DNA of 64,000 bases from Posidonia oceanica (GCA_037176725.1 JAZBRS010000020.1:95188501-95252500), one strand, 5' to 3'; positions 47,469 to 59,239 are shown, numbered from the stretch's first letter. The notes: generated from the sequence alone by a model not told the origin. Made by a program: numbers and translations.

Positions 47469-48569
47469 GTACCCGTAGAGGGAAGGGCCATACAAACTGA
47501 TCGGGAGATTGCATGGCTGATCTGGGCCTCTTCCTTGGATTGTGCTGGGACAACCGTGCCGGACTGCTCCTCATCTGAAAAGTAGTCCTTTATGCAGACC
47601 CACTCCTCTGTCGGCAGTGGGGGGGCACTGGCACGGTGCTGGCTGGGCTGTTGCTAGGCTCGTGTTCGGGTCGAGAATACCTACACTAACAAAGTTAGTG
47701 AGGTCTCGAGGGATCACGAGCTTCCGTCCCCTTGAATGCAGGCACTCACCATCGCAGGGTTGCCATTCATATCCCAGGCCTTAGAACTTTTCACGCTCCT
47801 CGGTCGCAACCAGCTCGGCGATCCCTTAGCCGTAACGCCCAAGTGGCGTTCCCTTCTCATAGCCCCACCTGCGGTAAATGTTCTCGACCATCCTGGAAGG
47901 GTTACAATGAACGGCCAGAGAGCTGACACACTCAAGAAGAGGGATAAAGTTAACCGGCTCAAACCGGTTAACACGGTACAAGGTATCCGATGGCTTAGGA
48001 TCAAATTGGACAGTTTGCCGGGATATAGAAGAGACCACCTCGACCGGTTCCTTGTCAAAGTTTTCTGCCATAACAACGATGACATCGTCGCCCCAGTGAA
48101 ACTTGATCATGCGGTGGATGGTCGAGGGGATCACTTGATGCTTGTCCAGCCAAGGGTGCCCAAGCAGAAGATTAAAATAGGGCTCCAAGTCGACGATATA
48201 GAACTCTACATCGAATTCGACTGGGCCAATAGTAAGAGGAATAACCAGAATCCCCAGAGAATCATGGTGCGTATTGTCAAAAGAGGTCATTCCCTTCACG
48301 GCTAGTGTGATGTCCTTGGCTTTGAATCCGAGCTTCAATGTTGTGCGCAGGGGACAGACATTAAGGCCTGACCCATTATCGACCAGTGAGAGGGGAATGC
48401 AAAAAATTTTGAACTGCACCGTGATAAACAAGGGCTGATTATGGTTAGTCCCCGTTGAAGGCAGTTCATCACTCGAGAAAGAGATGACCTGTGGCTCCGC
48501 GATCATACCCACCATATTTTCCAGAGTTGAAGGCTCAATGGTTTGGGACACATGGGCGGCCTGGAACAC
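47469..48569 (-). pseudogene. Retroviral-type aspartic protease and G-patch of element D
   Basis: From 48569 on the minus strand the frame is open for 247 codons. It has the protease core with LVDNGSGLNVCPL (the DNGS active-site variant usual in plant gypsy elements), a second strand region LGILVIPLTIGPVEFDVEFYI, and LLLGHPWLDKH. It ends with the G-patch-like NIYRRWGYEKGTPLGRYG near 47826. The sequence from 47825 to 47469 continues the element toward the pol linker before the type II LTR interrupts it. A protease with G-patch upstream of RT is the known plant Tat/Ogre arrangement. Confidence 0.82.
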
Positions 48570-50236
48570 GTGGAGAAAAGCTTCTCGGTGTTTGCGAGAA
48601 GAATGGATCAGGTCCTAGATGGATATGTCAGCCTTGACTTTTTTCAGCTGGGCCGTTATGTCAGTTAAAGACTGGTCTTTTTTGGGAGGGGAAGTAGTGG
48701 CTCTGGTGGCAGGTTCTATAGAAGCGGGATCAGAGGATTGGCCTGCTGGTGGTTGGCTCACTGGTGGATTAGGTTCAGCGGGGTTAGGCCTGGCTGCTGG
48801 GGCTACAAGTCTGGTTACTAGGGCGGCGAGTCTGGTTACTAGGGCGACGGGTCTGGTTACTGGGGCAGTGGGTCTGTACACCCTCCCCTACCACGTGACA
48901 TCCGCCCACATTTCTACAGCGTAGTCATAAGGAACGCCGTGGGTATCCCTGGTTAGGTTAATAACCAGGGGAGCACGAGCTGCGAGCTCGAGAGGGGCCG
49001 CTGGGGTATTTGCCGGTTGGCGGGCAGATGAAGGTTGTTGCTGGGGAGGTTGTGCTAGCTCTGGCTGGGGTCTGGCTTGTAGGCAGATGGGGGGTTGAGC
49101 CTCTGGTTGTATGGCGGGCCTCGAGGTAGCACGCTCTGGCTTGGCGTCCAGTCAGATCATGTGAATCCTTGACTCGGAGCTGGCAAGCGCCACAAGATAG
49201 AGAGAAGGAGAAACAGGCATAGAAAGATCTTCGATAAGATCAGAAGGGTCCACCACAGACATAGCGGACCCAGAGGGGAAAAGAGAATGCACACCTGAAG
49301 TCTCCGCGCCTCCCGAGCCAGAATGCTCCAGCAAGGGCTGGTGGACGATGCATGGATTGGGGGGAGCTATCCCTAATGCAAAGAGGGATACTAGTGGAGG
49401 GGTGGATGAAGATGTTGCCTCCCGAGTGTTGATACTGATGATCTTTCGGTCAATCAGGTCCTACACGACTCTCCGTAGAGTGAAACAATTATTCATCGAA
49501 AGCCCGACTACTCGATGAAAATCGCAGAAGTGATCCGTCCTATACCACCTGGGAAGAGGGTTCGGTGCTAGGCGGATTTTGAGGAGCGTGAGGAGTGACA
49601 TGACCTTAGGGAGGACGGCGCTCAGCGGCTCCACTAGCTGAGTGTAGTGGCACTAAGGGTGGGGTCGTCTCTGCCCTTGGTGTTGTCTTTGCCGGACTGG
49701 TGCGGCAGGATAGACCGGTCGGGTGGTGGTGGTGATCTGTGGTGTGTGAGGTGCGCTAGGTGTGGGTGCATACACTACCTGATTCGGGGGAGCTATCCCT
49801 AATGCAAAGAGGGATACTAGTGGAGGGGTGGATGAAGATGTTGCCTCCCGAGTGTTGATACTGATGATCTTTCGGTCAATCATGTCCTACACGACTCTCC
49901 GCAGAGTGAAACAATTATTCATCGAAAGCCCGACTACTCGATGAAAATCGCAGAAGTGATCCGTCCTATACCACCTGGGAAGAGGGTTCGGTGCTAGGCG
50001 GATTTTGAGGAGCGTGAGGAGTGACATGACCTTAGGGAGGACGGCGCTCAGCGGCTCCACTAGCTGAGTGTAGTGGCACTAAGGGTGGGGTCGTCTCTGC
50101 CCTTGGTGTTGTCTTTGCCGGACTGGTGCGGCAGGATAGACCGGTCGGGTGGTGGTGGTGATCTGTGGTGTGTGAGGTGCGCTAGGTGTGGGTGCATACA
50201 CTACCTGATTCGGGCCAGGCGGAGCTACCATGTGGA
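48570..50236 (-). pseudogene. gag-protease linker of element D, partly duplicated
   Basis: Low-complexity Pro/Ala/Thr-rich coding text. Around 48780-48880 a VTRL/VTRP repeat of about 21 bp is seen. It includes the tandem 426-bp duplication 49361-49786/49787-50212. Several stops and frame changes break it. No enzymatic domain is recognised; in this family the stretch normally contains the C-terminal part of gag. Confidence 0.6.
49361..50212 (-). repeat. Tandem duplication of 426 bp (142 codons)
   Basis: The word AGCTATCCCTAATGCAAAGA starts at 49365 and again at 49791. The two copies are nearly identical; I see differences such as CAATCAGGTCC versus CAATCATGTCC and CCGTAGAG versus CCGCAGAG. 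The length is a multiple of three, so the reading frame is preserved. A recent event, or possibly an assembly artefact. Confidence 0.92.
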
Positions 50237-51937
50237 CTAGAGCGGCAGGAGAGTCGACGTATGCAATGGCGGGCCGCAGGGGATCCCTCCTCCTAGGGTT
50301 GTTATTGTTGCCGTCACCGTTGTTGTTGGTGTTGCTGCTGCTGCCGCCGCTACTGGGGGAGGTGGCTTGCTTGCGAAGATGGAGAGTGCCAGAAAATTGC
50401 CGCTCCGAAGTGTGCTCTCCATGCGTGTGCCGACTCGAATCAGAGATGCAAAACTAGCGACAGCCTGGATGGCAAGCAGAGCCCTAGTAGATGGCTGCGT
50501 GCCTCGAATTACAATCTCGATAAATTCCTCGTCAGAGGGTCTATTGCGAACTTGTGCAGCAAGGGCGTGCCAACGGCCGATGTACTCCCCAAACGGCTTG
50601 TTGTTTCTCTACTTAAGGGCGACAAGGACCTCGCGCTTAGGGACCAAGTCAAGGTTGAAGGAGTACTGTTCCAGGAACGCCCTGCCAAGGTCGTTCAAAG
50701 TCTTGATGGTGGCCATATCAAGTGATGTAAACCACTTGAGGGCCAGGCCAGTAAGACTCTTCTGAAATAGGCGGATCAACAACCTATCATCAGCCTGAAG
50801 CTGAGCCAAGTCTTTGCAATATGCCTTCAAATGGGTGATGGGGTAGCCCTTACCATTGTATTTATCGAAGGCCGGGATTTTGAACTTCGGTGGGAGTACC
50901 ACCTCTGGAAAGCAACAGAGGTCCCAGAACTGGTAAGAGTGGAAGTCCGTGCCCTGCACTTGACGAAGTGCTTTCTCCAGAACGGCGAACCTGTCGTCGT
51001 TGGACTCTGGAGTTGCTGCCGAAAGTGATGGGACAGCAGGGGCAGGAACTACATTCGCCGTTTGGGTCGCACTGAGGTGCTCCTCTGGATCCACCATCGC
51101 ATCGCCTGGTGATGCAACAGGATGGCTGGCGTATCAATGCAAATGTGCAGTGGGTGCTGTGGGTGGTGCAAAGTATGCAGGGGAAGGAAATTGCTGATGC
51201 ACAGGATGAGGGTATGCAGGATGCTGTGCAGTGAATTGTGGAGATTGTGGGAGCAACAGCTGCTATAGTGTCACGGTGCTAGGCAACAGGCCAGAGAAGT
51301 GCTGTGCTCGAACCAACCCGAGGGGCTGGCCACCAAGTGGTGGAGGTGCATACTGTGCGGTGAATGAGGTGTGTGCAAAGGGGGGAGGTTGCGCCCCTAT
51401 CACCGAAGCAGAGAGCAGCTGGGGTGATGGCCGGGGCGGCAGTACAGCAAGGACCTCAGGTGCAGAGGGAGTTGGAGGAGGGCGGGCAGACAGAGCCATG
51501 CCCTGAAAGATCTGGGCAAGCTCCGCCAAGCACTGGTACCGCTCTTCAGGGGTCCCATCAGTGGGAATGCTAAATTGTAGTGCCAACAGGGGACCAGATG
51601 CAAGAGGAGAGGACTCAAACTGTCCAGGAAGATAGGATCTTATGACGGGAGCTGCCGCAGCAGAACCAGTGCCATAGATAATATGGCCCTGGGGGTCAAA
51701 AGGAGTCGGAATGGTCTCCGAAAAGCGAGAGGCAGTCACCAAGGTAGCCTCGGTGACAAGATCCGGAGGGGCATAAACTTGCCCAGACCCTACGGTGCGT
51801 AGGGGTCCTCTAGAGGTAAAGGGGGGAAACCCTGGCATCGTAAGGGGCACAGAGGGTGTCAAGACGGGAGTCAGAGGGATCGAAGTGGAAACCCCTGCAA
51901 CTGTGGTGAGCAAAGGCTCGATGGCGCACTGGTCCAT
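50237..51937 (-). pseudogene. gag: gag of element D
   Basis: ATG at 51937 (MDQCAIEPLL). The N-terminal 220 codons are Pro/Thr-rich with a short LAELAQIFQGMA helix. The retrotransposon gag core is at 51097-50609 (FDKYNGKGYPITHLKAYC, RLLIRLFQKSLTGLALKWFTSLD, FLEQYSFNLDLVP), then KPFGEYIGRWHALAAQ to 50425, then an alanine/threonine-rich tail. Stops at 51263 (TAG), one TGA near 51137 and 50609 (TAG) interrupt one continuous frame. It would form the particle shell; no zinc knuckle is visible. Confidence 0.85.
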
Positions 51938-53096
51938 AGCTGACCGCGAGTGGGTAAGAATAGGGCTGCGACGGAAGGGTGAAGGATGACGTTTAGGAGG
52001 AGCTATAGTCGCAAAGGCAAATAGCTCAGAAGAGGAGGGTCGAGAAAAGGTGACACAACAGAGGCGTCAGTGAAGCGAAGCACTCAAGCTCTGACAAGGG
52101 AACTCGCTCACTGATCTCTGTTGCAAACAAAGCAAACAGGTGTTAGAACCTAAAAGAAAAAGAATGCAGGTTTAATTGGTGGTATGAATGCATTCATGCA
52201 AATGATATGCTTTCTAGCATGCTCTCTCTCACCAATCTAGTGTGTCCTAGTAAGTTGTCTACTTCGGACTCACAAGTGTGCAGGTCACCGACTCGGTCAG
52301 AAAGTAAGGCTCCCATCTATACCCTAGCCCAGAGCTCAGGTATGACGGGTGGTGCAGTAGTGGCCTTGACCCTGCCTAAGCATGGGTTGTACCCGCTAGT
52401 AGCACTGACACGACCCCTGACAAAGGGGGACAGACCGATCGACTCGCCCTATGCCAAAGCGGCTGAACGAGAGACCGGGACTGTCCTTCTCAGACTGATA
52501 GGTAGACTCAGGGATGAGAAGATGTATGCCCTATATGATGCTTCATGCAAAATGATTAAAGTTTTTTAATCTTGCGTGTTTTATTAACCCAGGGGGTGAA
52601 GGTGTGTTAGCGTCTCTAGTTGATCCTAGATTTGACTTTTACTCGCTGTTTTTAATTGCCAAAGGGGGGGAGCAACCAGTCTCTAGTTGTCCTTAAGCCT
52701 AATGCAAAAGCGGAAGAAAATCACCCAAGCATGGCAAGCAAACAACACACATCATTGCAAAAAGCATGGGCATGGCATGTGCATGTGTATGTGGACATGA
52801 TAGTGGAAAAAGAAACACTTAGCATGTCAACAGGCAGGTATGCATGGCATGTGCAGGTGCAGTGGCATAACATTTGTGTAAAACAAAACACTTAACACCC
52901 AAAAGGCATGCATAATGTGCCAAGCAAGTATTTAGGCATGTAATGCGAGAAAATAAAGCAGCGCAGGCAAACATGGCATAAAGGGAGTAAATAAACAGGC
53001 AAGCAGGTAAGCAAGCAAGGCATGCAAAAGCATAAGGCAAGCAAAAGCGCAAAAAGCAAGCGGCAAGAAAACCAAAACGAAAGCTGGAGTCTTGTA
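51938..53096 (-). other. 5' leader of element D
   Basis: Between PBS and gag start. Contains GCAT-rich text (52700-53060) and a C/T-rich stretch close to the gag ATG. No gene seen. Packaging signals would be expected here but I cannot identify them. Confidence 0.6.
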
Positions 53097-53114
53097 TCCC
53101 TAGTGGAGTCGCCA
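53097..53114 (-). other. Primer binding site of element D
   Basis: One base after the LTR end the minus strand reads TGGCGACTCCACTAGGGA. The leading TGG matches the CCA end of a tRNA; the rest resembles the tRNA-Arg type site reported for Ogre-like elements, which I recall but could not check. Confidence 0.6.
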
Positions 53115-53115
53115 C

Positions 53116-56079
53116 TATAGCGATCCCGAAATTCGGATCGTCCATGCATGCTGCCAGAGCTCGTGTGCACCGATCAGAACTAGGTTCACTATTAGCGGGT
53201 GGTCCGAGGAGGAAGCTCGGCTCAAAACACCGAAAACAGGGATGCAAAGCCAAAGGGAAAAAGAAAGAAAGGAAAAAAGGGAGTCGCCACCAAGTCTATT
53301 ATTGGAAAGACGAGGAAAACCAAGAAAAAACATAGAAAACAAGCAAATAGATGCAATGTTATGCAGAAAGGATGACTCGTGCCAAAGACGAGGGCAAAAT
53401 AGTCACTACGGGCCAGAGAAAGGGTAAGGACTCCTGTTACGTGCGGGGAAGGTGTTAGGCACCCCCAACATGCCCGAGAAGTCAGTCTTTCTAGGCTAAC
53501 TCGCTCGCATATGCCGGATATCGGCAATCGCTTGCCTTTGCTATACGCCTGTAGGCGATAGATGCCATGCTATGCTATGTATGCTTTAACTACTTAAAGT
53601 GCCTAAATGCCATGTATGGAAATTAAACGTGCTGTCTACGCGCTCAGCAGCGCTGCCAGTGTTCCGAACCAGGCGAACTCTGGTTCGTAAGAACTCTAGG
53701 CAGTAAGCATCACTGTCCTAATGCAAATGCAGGCGATAAAGCGAAACTACGAGGAAAACTATGCAATGCAAGCAGCATGCGAGGGATAAAGCAAAAGTGG
53801 ACGCGGAAAACGATGCAAGTGGTGTGGAAAAGGATGCAAGCAAGCGACATGCAAAAGGGAAAGCGAAAGTGAGTACGAGACGAAAACCATGGGAAAGCGT
53901 GCAATGCAAGGCGCAAAACCAAAACAGGGTCCTGACAACATGCATGGGTGTCGTAGGCATGTACCGGGACCAACGAAATGCAAGGGGTGGCGATCAAAAC
54001 AGATTCGGTGCTTAAAACAGAGGTGCAGCTTACTACAAGTGTTGGATGCAGCTATCAGCAGCGTCCAATGTTGGACGCTGGGATAGCTGGCATCCTACAC
54101 AGGCAGAAGCCAAAATGCAGAAAATCATGCATATGAGTTTGGAAATCATGGGTTTGATGCAATGTAAAAACCCATGGGCAGATAGAGCATGCTGGGAAAC
54201 CAAAACACAAGGCCCAGAAACCAGAAGCAAGATCAAGACGATTTTAAAACGGGCAGAGGGTGTTGAACGCTGAGATCTGTGGCGTTCAACAACCAAGCCA
54301 TGCTTTTGAAAGAAATGCATGCATGCAGGCTATATAAATGCGATGTAAATGCTACGTGAGAGTGCATGACATGTATAACATGCAAGGTAGTCAATATAAA
54401 CATCCAGAAGGAGATTCAATGGCAAGATGCAAGCATGAATGAGGTTTAAGCTACTGCAGGGTGTTGGACGCTAGAACATACAGCGTCCAACATAGGACGC
54501 TGCAGTATCCAGCGTCCAACACTCTGGAACAGACAGATGACAAGATAGCATGCAAACTGGTAGAGCAAATATCATGGCATGCATTCAAGTTGCTGTAAAC
54601 AAGCATAGGCTGGGCATGTAGGCATGGATCAAACGAATACAAGAGATCAGAGCATCATGCAAAGCATTTTAATGGAAGTTACTAAGTAGAAACGTAGGAC
54701 GTTGGTAACATCAACGTCCAACGTAGGACGTTGAATGTTCCAGCGTCCAACACATGAAGGATGCAAACCCACCTACAAGGGGGAGCTGAGCTCAAAACCC
54801 CACTTAATCATGCATGCAAACAACTGAGAATATGCAGATCATGACAAACCACACAAGCCAAGCATGTAATCCATAAGAAGCAAGTAAGAAAGAGGTGCAG
54901 AGAAATAAAGGGATAAAAATCCCACATATATAAACATGCAGTTAAAGAGGAGACTAGCAAGCTTAAACATAGGTGCCATAGAGGCCAGACATCACTAGGC
55001 ATGCATAGATCATAGATATAACTCAAAAATAAGCAATATGCAAGCATGGTAGCAGATGTAAGCAAGTAAGGAAGTAGGACGCTAGATGCACCAGCGTCCA
55101 ACGTTGGACGCGACGCACTCCAGCGTCCAACATAGGCAAGTAGCACAATGATCTAAAGCATGAAGTACTAATCCAAGCAAGGATCAAAACAAGATATTAA
55201 GCATGCTAAGGCATCAATGAACTTATAAGGAAGCATATACCATAAGCTCATAAAGATGTAAATAAAGCATGGCAAGCATGAAAGCAAAAACAGAGCAAAG
55301 GAAAACAGTGAACAGCTGGGTGTTGGACGCTACACTATGGCGCGTCCAACGTTGGACGCACTGTTGGACGCACCAGGCTGTGCGTCCAACAAGTCGGGAA
55401 CTTTCCCGGCCAAAGACAGTGGCCAAATCGGCCAAAAAACTTAAACTAACTTGCTAGGAAGCAAGAGTGGCCGACGACGAGCATGTCCATATGCTCGGCA
55501 CTGGAAATAGGTGAGTGGATTGCTCCACCCACCTCCTCCTCCTCGCGGCCAGAAAGCCAAGGCGGGGAGGGGTGTGTGCTATGCTAAGTGCGGGGAAACA
55601 AGCTAGGAACTTTACCACATGCATGCACGAGCTATGGGGATCGAAAGCCTACCTTGGTGTGGCTTGAAGCGGCGTGTCCACTCTCGACCGGTCGGCGCGG
55701 AAGGTGGCAGCAGGCCAACTCCGGCGAGCTTCCTTGGCATGTAGGAGGCACGGGAGAGGGAGCTGGAGGTCTGGGGGTGATCGTGGGTAATCGCTCTTGG
55801 CTCTGGTGTCGTTCAATTCTCTCTCGAATGGGTGTGGTGGTTTGAATTGGGAGGTGAAGTTGCTGTTTTGTTCATGGGTGCATGGGTTTGAGTGTTGGGT
55901 TGCAGAGATTTTGCAGGTGTGGCAGTGGCATGGCAGGCATTGGCAGAGGTCGCTAGGTGTGGAGAGTCCACGAGGGATGTCAGGTGGAGGCATGGGGCTT
56001 GTCAGAAAGGCGAGAAAGTCCTAGTGGTGGCAGGAGGAGGCGACCGAAGTCAGTGACCGCGGAGGTGAGCGGAGGTCAC
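53116..56079 (-). repeat. 5' LTR of element D (type I), start displaced by element F
   Basis: Ends GATCGCTATA at 53116 (final CA changed to TA) and matches 24338-30758 without its solo LTR. The first 468 bp (equivalent of 30759-31226) are absent because the F LTR begins at 56080. PBS-like TGGCGACTCC at 53289-53280, 174 bp from the LTR end. Confidence 0.85.
54041..55390 (-). repeat. 29-bp hairpin clusters in the D 5' LTR
   Basis: Clusters at 54041-54098, 54262-54290 (single), 54463-54520, 54694-54751, 55074-55131 and 55322-55390. Positions match those of the 3' LTR. The single hairpin has GTTGAACGC...GCGTTCAAC, both arms changed relative to consensus. The last cluster has an extra partial arm inserted. 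Confidence 0.88.
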
Positions 56080-57392
56080 TGTGGATATGGGGTTTTTGGT
56101 TAGGAGAAGCTTATTGTGTCTTTTTGTGCTTCCTCGTCACCCCTTTCTATATCCAACTCTGTCCCTCCATAGGTGACGAATCGCCACTCTTGGTTTGCTT
56201 TCGCTGGCCCTCGAGACGCCATGGGGAGATGTGATATGGTTGCGGATTCAGCTACCTTGGGACAACGCCAGCATTGCCCAAGGGTGCCCGTACTTGGTGA
56301 ACTCTTTCATCCTTCTTCCTCCTTGTATGACAAACGTTAGCAAAACAAAAGAAACAAAACAATGCAAAGATGGATCAATATGTGTAGTAACTTATCTAGA
56401 ATGAGTAGGAAAGAAAATAACAAAGCATAATGAAATACGTACCCGAGGGGTTTGATCCCCCTAGTTGCAACTAATTAGAGATGTATGCTTAGCTACAACA
56501 ATATATGAACTAAAAATAAAATGCTTGATTATGCTATGGAATTGAACATGTGATATTAGAAATGAAAAGAAAATAATAAAAATAGAGTCCCCTTTATCTA
56601 TGCACAAAGTGCAAATTGTGTTGACATGAAGCCAACAACGACAAAGGGACACTCAAGCTTTTCGAAGACTCTCCGCCTTTCCAAATCTCTCTTCTCTCTT
56701 TCAATTCTCAAGGACCTCACTTCTCTAGGATTTTTAATCTCAAGAGAGCATGTGAATTCCAAAAATCTGGCCCTGAACCCTGTGGGGGTACCCCTGCTTT
56801 TATAGAAGTAGAAGAGGAACAAAAAAGGACACAAATGCCAAGTCAGTAGAATTGCCTGTTTCAGAAGTGTTATACGCTGGAAAACTAGCGTATAATGTTA
56901 TAAGCAAGAGTTCCCACGTATAACAACCTCCGAGACATAACTGCCAGGATCAGAGAAGATTCCCCAATTAAGGAGTCATTAAGTGTGTTTAAACTCGGCT
57001 TTGATGGCTTTGACCGGTTAATAGGTTCCAAAGAAGGCAAAAAATGATTTTTGGATTAGGCCAAATAAGGAAAGCTTTGGGCTGACTGGGTTGCCACGTT
57101 GGATGCTGGAAAACCAGTGGCCAATGTTAGCCACTAGAGAACCAGCGGCCAACATTGTACGCTGAGAAGCCAGCGGACAACACTCTCAATCAGTTCAACT
57201 TTCAAATTTGGTCAGGACATGAAGAACACAAGGTTGCCGACACTTAGGGCTTAGATAAGGATAACATTATGGACTTGAGAGAAAACATTTGGCTCAAGTG
57301 AGACATTCTGGATTGGGTAGAGGGCTTCTAAGAGTGACCGAATGCTAGAGACTACACTAACATGAAGGGTGTGCCAAAACGGGGTATCTACA
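56080..57392 (-). repeat. 3' LTR of element F
   Basis: Minus-strand start TGTAGATACCCCG at 57392, end ATATCCACA at 56080, 1,313 bp. It interrupts the D 5' LTR at GGAGGTCAC. Hairpin relatives: 56870-56935 (GTTATACGCT...GCGTATAAT, both arms changed) and 57098-57185 (three 28-bp hairpins). A different LTR family from types I and II in length, but with the same TGTAGA start and the same hairpin idea. Confidence 0.75.
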
Positions 57393-57405
57393 GATTGCCC
57401 CTCCT
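57393..57405 (-). other. Polypurine tract of element F
   Basis: AGGAGGGGCAATC on the minus strand directly before TGTAGATACC; same core as the other elements. Confidence 0.7.
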
Positions 57406-57579
57406 TGAAGATGGCTTCGACACGAAGCTATCTACAAGGCGAGACGATACCCCCGTGTGGCGCTACTTGGAGATCCTAAATGAAATCCAATGCCTACTGC
57501 CACCAGACTTGGACGAGACACAAAGAGGGTCGGCTAAAGAAACACGGCCAAGCGGATTTCCCAAGGGGAACAAACTAAC

Positions 57580-57700
57580 GACATGCCACGGGGATTGTCC
57601 GCAGGGGTCAAACTAAAGGACACTGCCACGGGGATTGCCTGCGGGGGTCAAACTAAAAGACATGCCACGGGGATTGCCCGCGGGAGTCAAACTAAAAGGA
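57580..57700 (-). repeat. Short tandem repeat, TGCCACGGGGATTG unit, element F
   Basis: Three to four units of about 44 bp with TGCCACGGGGATTG(C/T)C and GGGGGTCAAACTAAA. Confidence 0.75.
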
Positions 57701-57899
57701 TGGATAGCTAATGATTCCGACGACCACTCAATGCGAATGCAATACAATGCGCTATACATGGATGCGTGCTGACGGGAATGCAAAAAGGGGTCATGATATG
57801 CAATGCATGACCTTAGGTAATGAGGTTCCTCCATCATCGCTGGCTTTAATTTGTATACCGAGTTGGCTCAGGAATTTTTCTCACCACCTAAGGCGGACT

Positions 57900-58300
57900 G
57901 ACACATGCGTGAATGCAATTTGTCATGATCAGGTCCCCTTTCCTCGAGTGTAGCCTACACTCTCCCAGGGGACCGCCGTCTCATGATACGTGGGTTGGTG
58001 AGCGAGAGGTCCATGATGCTCCCAGGCAAAAGGGGAAATGATCTCTTCTCTGCCACCCACGTTGGCTCTATTTGTCACAATTAGGTGTCCTTTCATTGAA
58101 TGTCGCCTACATTCTCGACAGAGACCGTCATCTCGTGACCCAGAATCAATGAACGATGAGTCCATCAATACCGTTGGCTTTATTTGTCAGAATCAAGTGT
58201 CTTTTCATTGAATGTTGCCTACATTCTCGATGGGGACCATCATCTTCTGACCCAAGAGCTAGTGAACAGTGGGTTCACTAATACCGTTGGCTTTGCTTTG
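57900..58300 (-). repeat. Degenerate 120-bp repeats, element F
   Basis: Three related segments share TTTGTCA(T/C)(A/G)AT..GGTGTCCTTTCATTGAATGT and CCTACATTCTCGA (about 57925, 58070, 58180). Spaced about 110-140 bp apart. No gene seen. Confidence 0.55.
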
Positions 58301-58329
58301 TTGACTCGGTTATGCTTCGGGGATCTTGC

Positions 58330-58690
58330 TATTGATTGGTTTTGCTTTGTTTGTTCGGTTGTGCTTCGGGGTTTGATTTGTTTGTCCGGTTGTGCTCCGG
58401 GGTTTGCTTTGTTTGTCCGGTTGTGCTCCGGGGTTTGCTTTGTTTATCCGGTTGTGCTCCGGGGTTTGCTTTGTTTGTTCGGTTGTGCTCCGGAGTACCT
58501 GCTTTTGATTGGTTTGCTTTGTTTGTCCGGTTGTGCTCTGAGGTTTGCTTTATTTGTCTGGTTGTGCTTCGGGGTTTGCTTTGTTTATCTGGTTGTGCTC
58601 CAGGGATCTTTGCTTTGGTGTCCCGGTTATGCTCCGGGGATCGTTGCTTTGGTGTCCCGGTTATGCTCCGAGGGTCTTTTACTAAAAGCC
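58330..58690 (-). repeat. CCGGTTGTGCTCCGG tandem array, element F
   Basis: About ten units of about 31 bp, GGTTTGCTTTGTTTGTCCGGTTGTGCTCCGG. The core CCGG...CCGG can pair. Open frames in it are a consequence of the repeat. Confidence 0.85.
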
Positions 58691-58734
58691 TTGCTGAGGG
58701 GGGGTGCCCAAGGGGGTCGAACTGGCATTTAAAA

Positions 58735-59010
58735 GACTTGAGTTGGATCAAATATCCAACACTCAAGGATTGAGCTAGATTATCCAACACTCAAGGGATT
58801 GAGCTGGATTATCCAACACTCAAGGATTGAGCTGGATCAAACATCCATCACTCAAAGATTGAGCTGGATTTATCCAACACTCAAGGATTGAGCTGGATCA
58901 AACATCCAACACTCAAGGATTGAGTTGGATTTATCCAACACTCAAGGATTGAACTGGATTATCCAACACTCAAGGATTGAGCTGGATCATCCAACACTCA
59001 AAGATCTACC
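58735..59010 (-). repeat. ATCCAACACTCAAGGATTGAGCTGGAT hairpin array, element F
   Basis: About nine units of about 27-37 bp. CTCAA-gga-TTGAG is extended by ATCCA and TGGAT, so nearly the whole unit folds back. Confidence 0.85.
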
Positions 59011-59039
59011 TTTAGGCGTTGGCCAAAGGGATAGAACTG

Positions 59040-59165
59040 AAATTTAAAAGACTCGTCGAGGGGGTTGCCCAAGGAAAACCCGAAATAAAACACGCCGAGG
59101 GGGTTGCCCAAGGAAAAACCGAAATAAGACACGCCGAGAGGGTTGTCCAAGGGAATAAAAGGATA
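59040..59165 (-). repeat. GAGGGGGTTGCCCAAGG tandem repeat, element F
   Basis: Three units of about 42 bp ending GAAATAA(A/G)ACACGCC. A single related unit is at about 58690-58715. Confidence 0.75.
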
Positions 59166-59239
59166 CTTCTTTGGCTTTGCTTTGTTGACCCGGTGGTGCT
59201 CTGGGGTTCTCAAAAATCATGACGGCCTCATCTCCATGT

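Larger units (their letters stand above)
24338..56079 (-). mobile_element. Element D: giant Tat-lineage retrotransposon, nearly complete
   Basis: Read on the minus strand: 5' LTR 56079-53116 (first 468 bp displaced by element F), PBS, leader, gag, protease/G-patch, pol, spacer, PMD-like ORF, three repeat arrays, PPT, 3' LTR 31226-24338. Two foreign LTRs interrupt it (41527-47463 and 25845-29307), each with near-identical 5-bp flanks. Subtracting them leaves about 22.3 kb, or about 22.8 kb with the missing LTR part. Both LTRs are type I and share the same hairpin clusters at the same places, which is what ties the two ends together. Confidence 0.85.
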
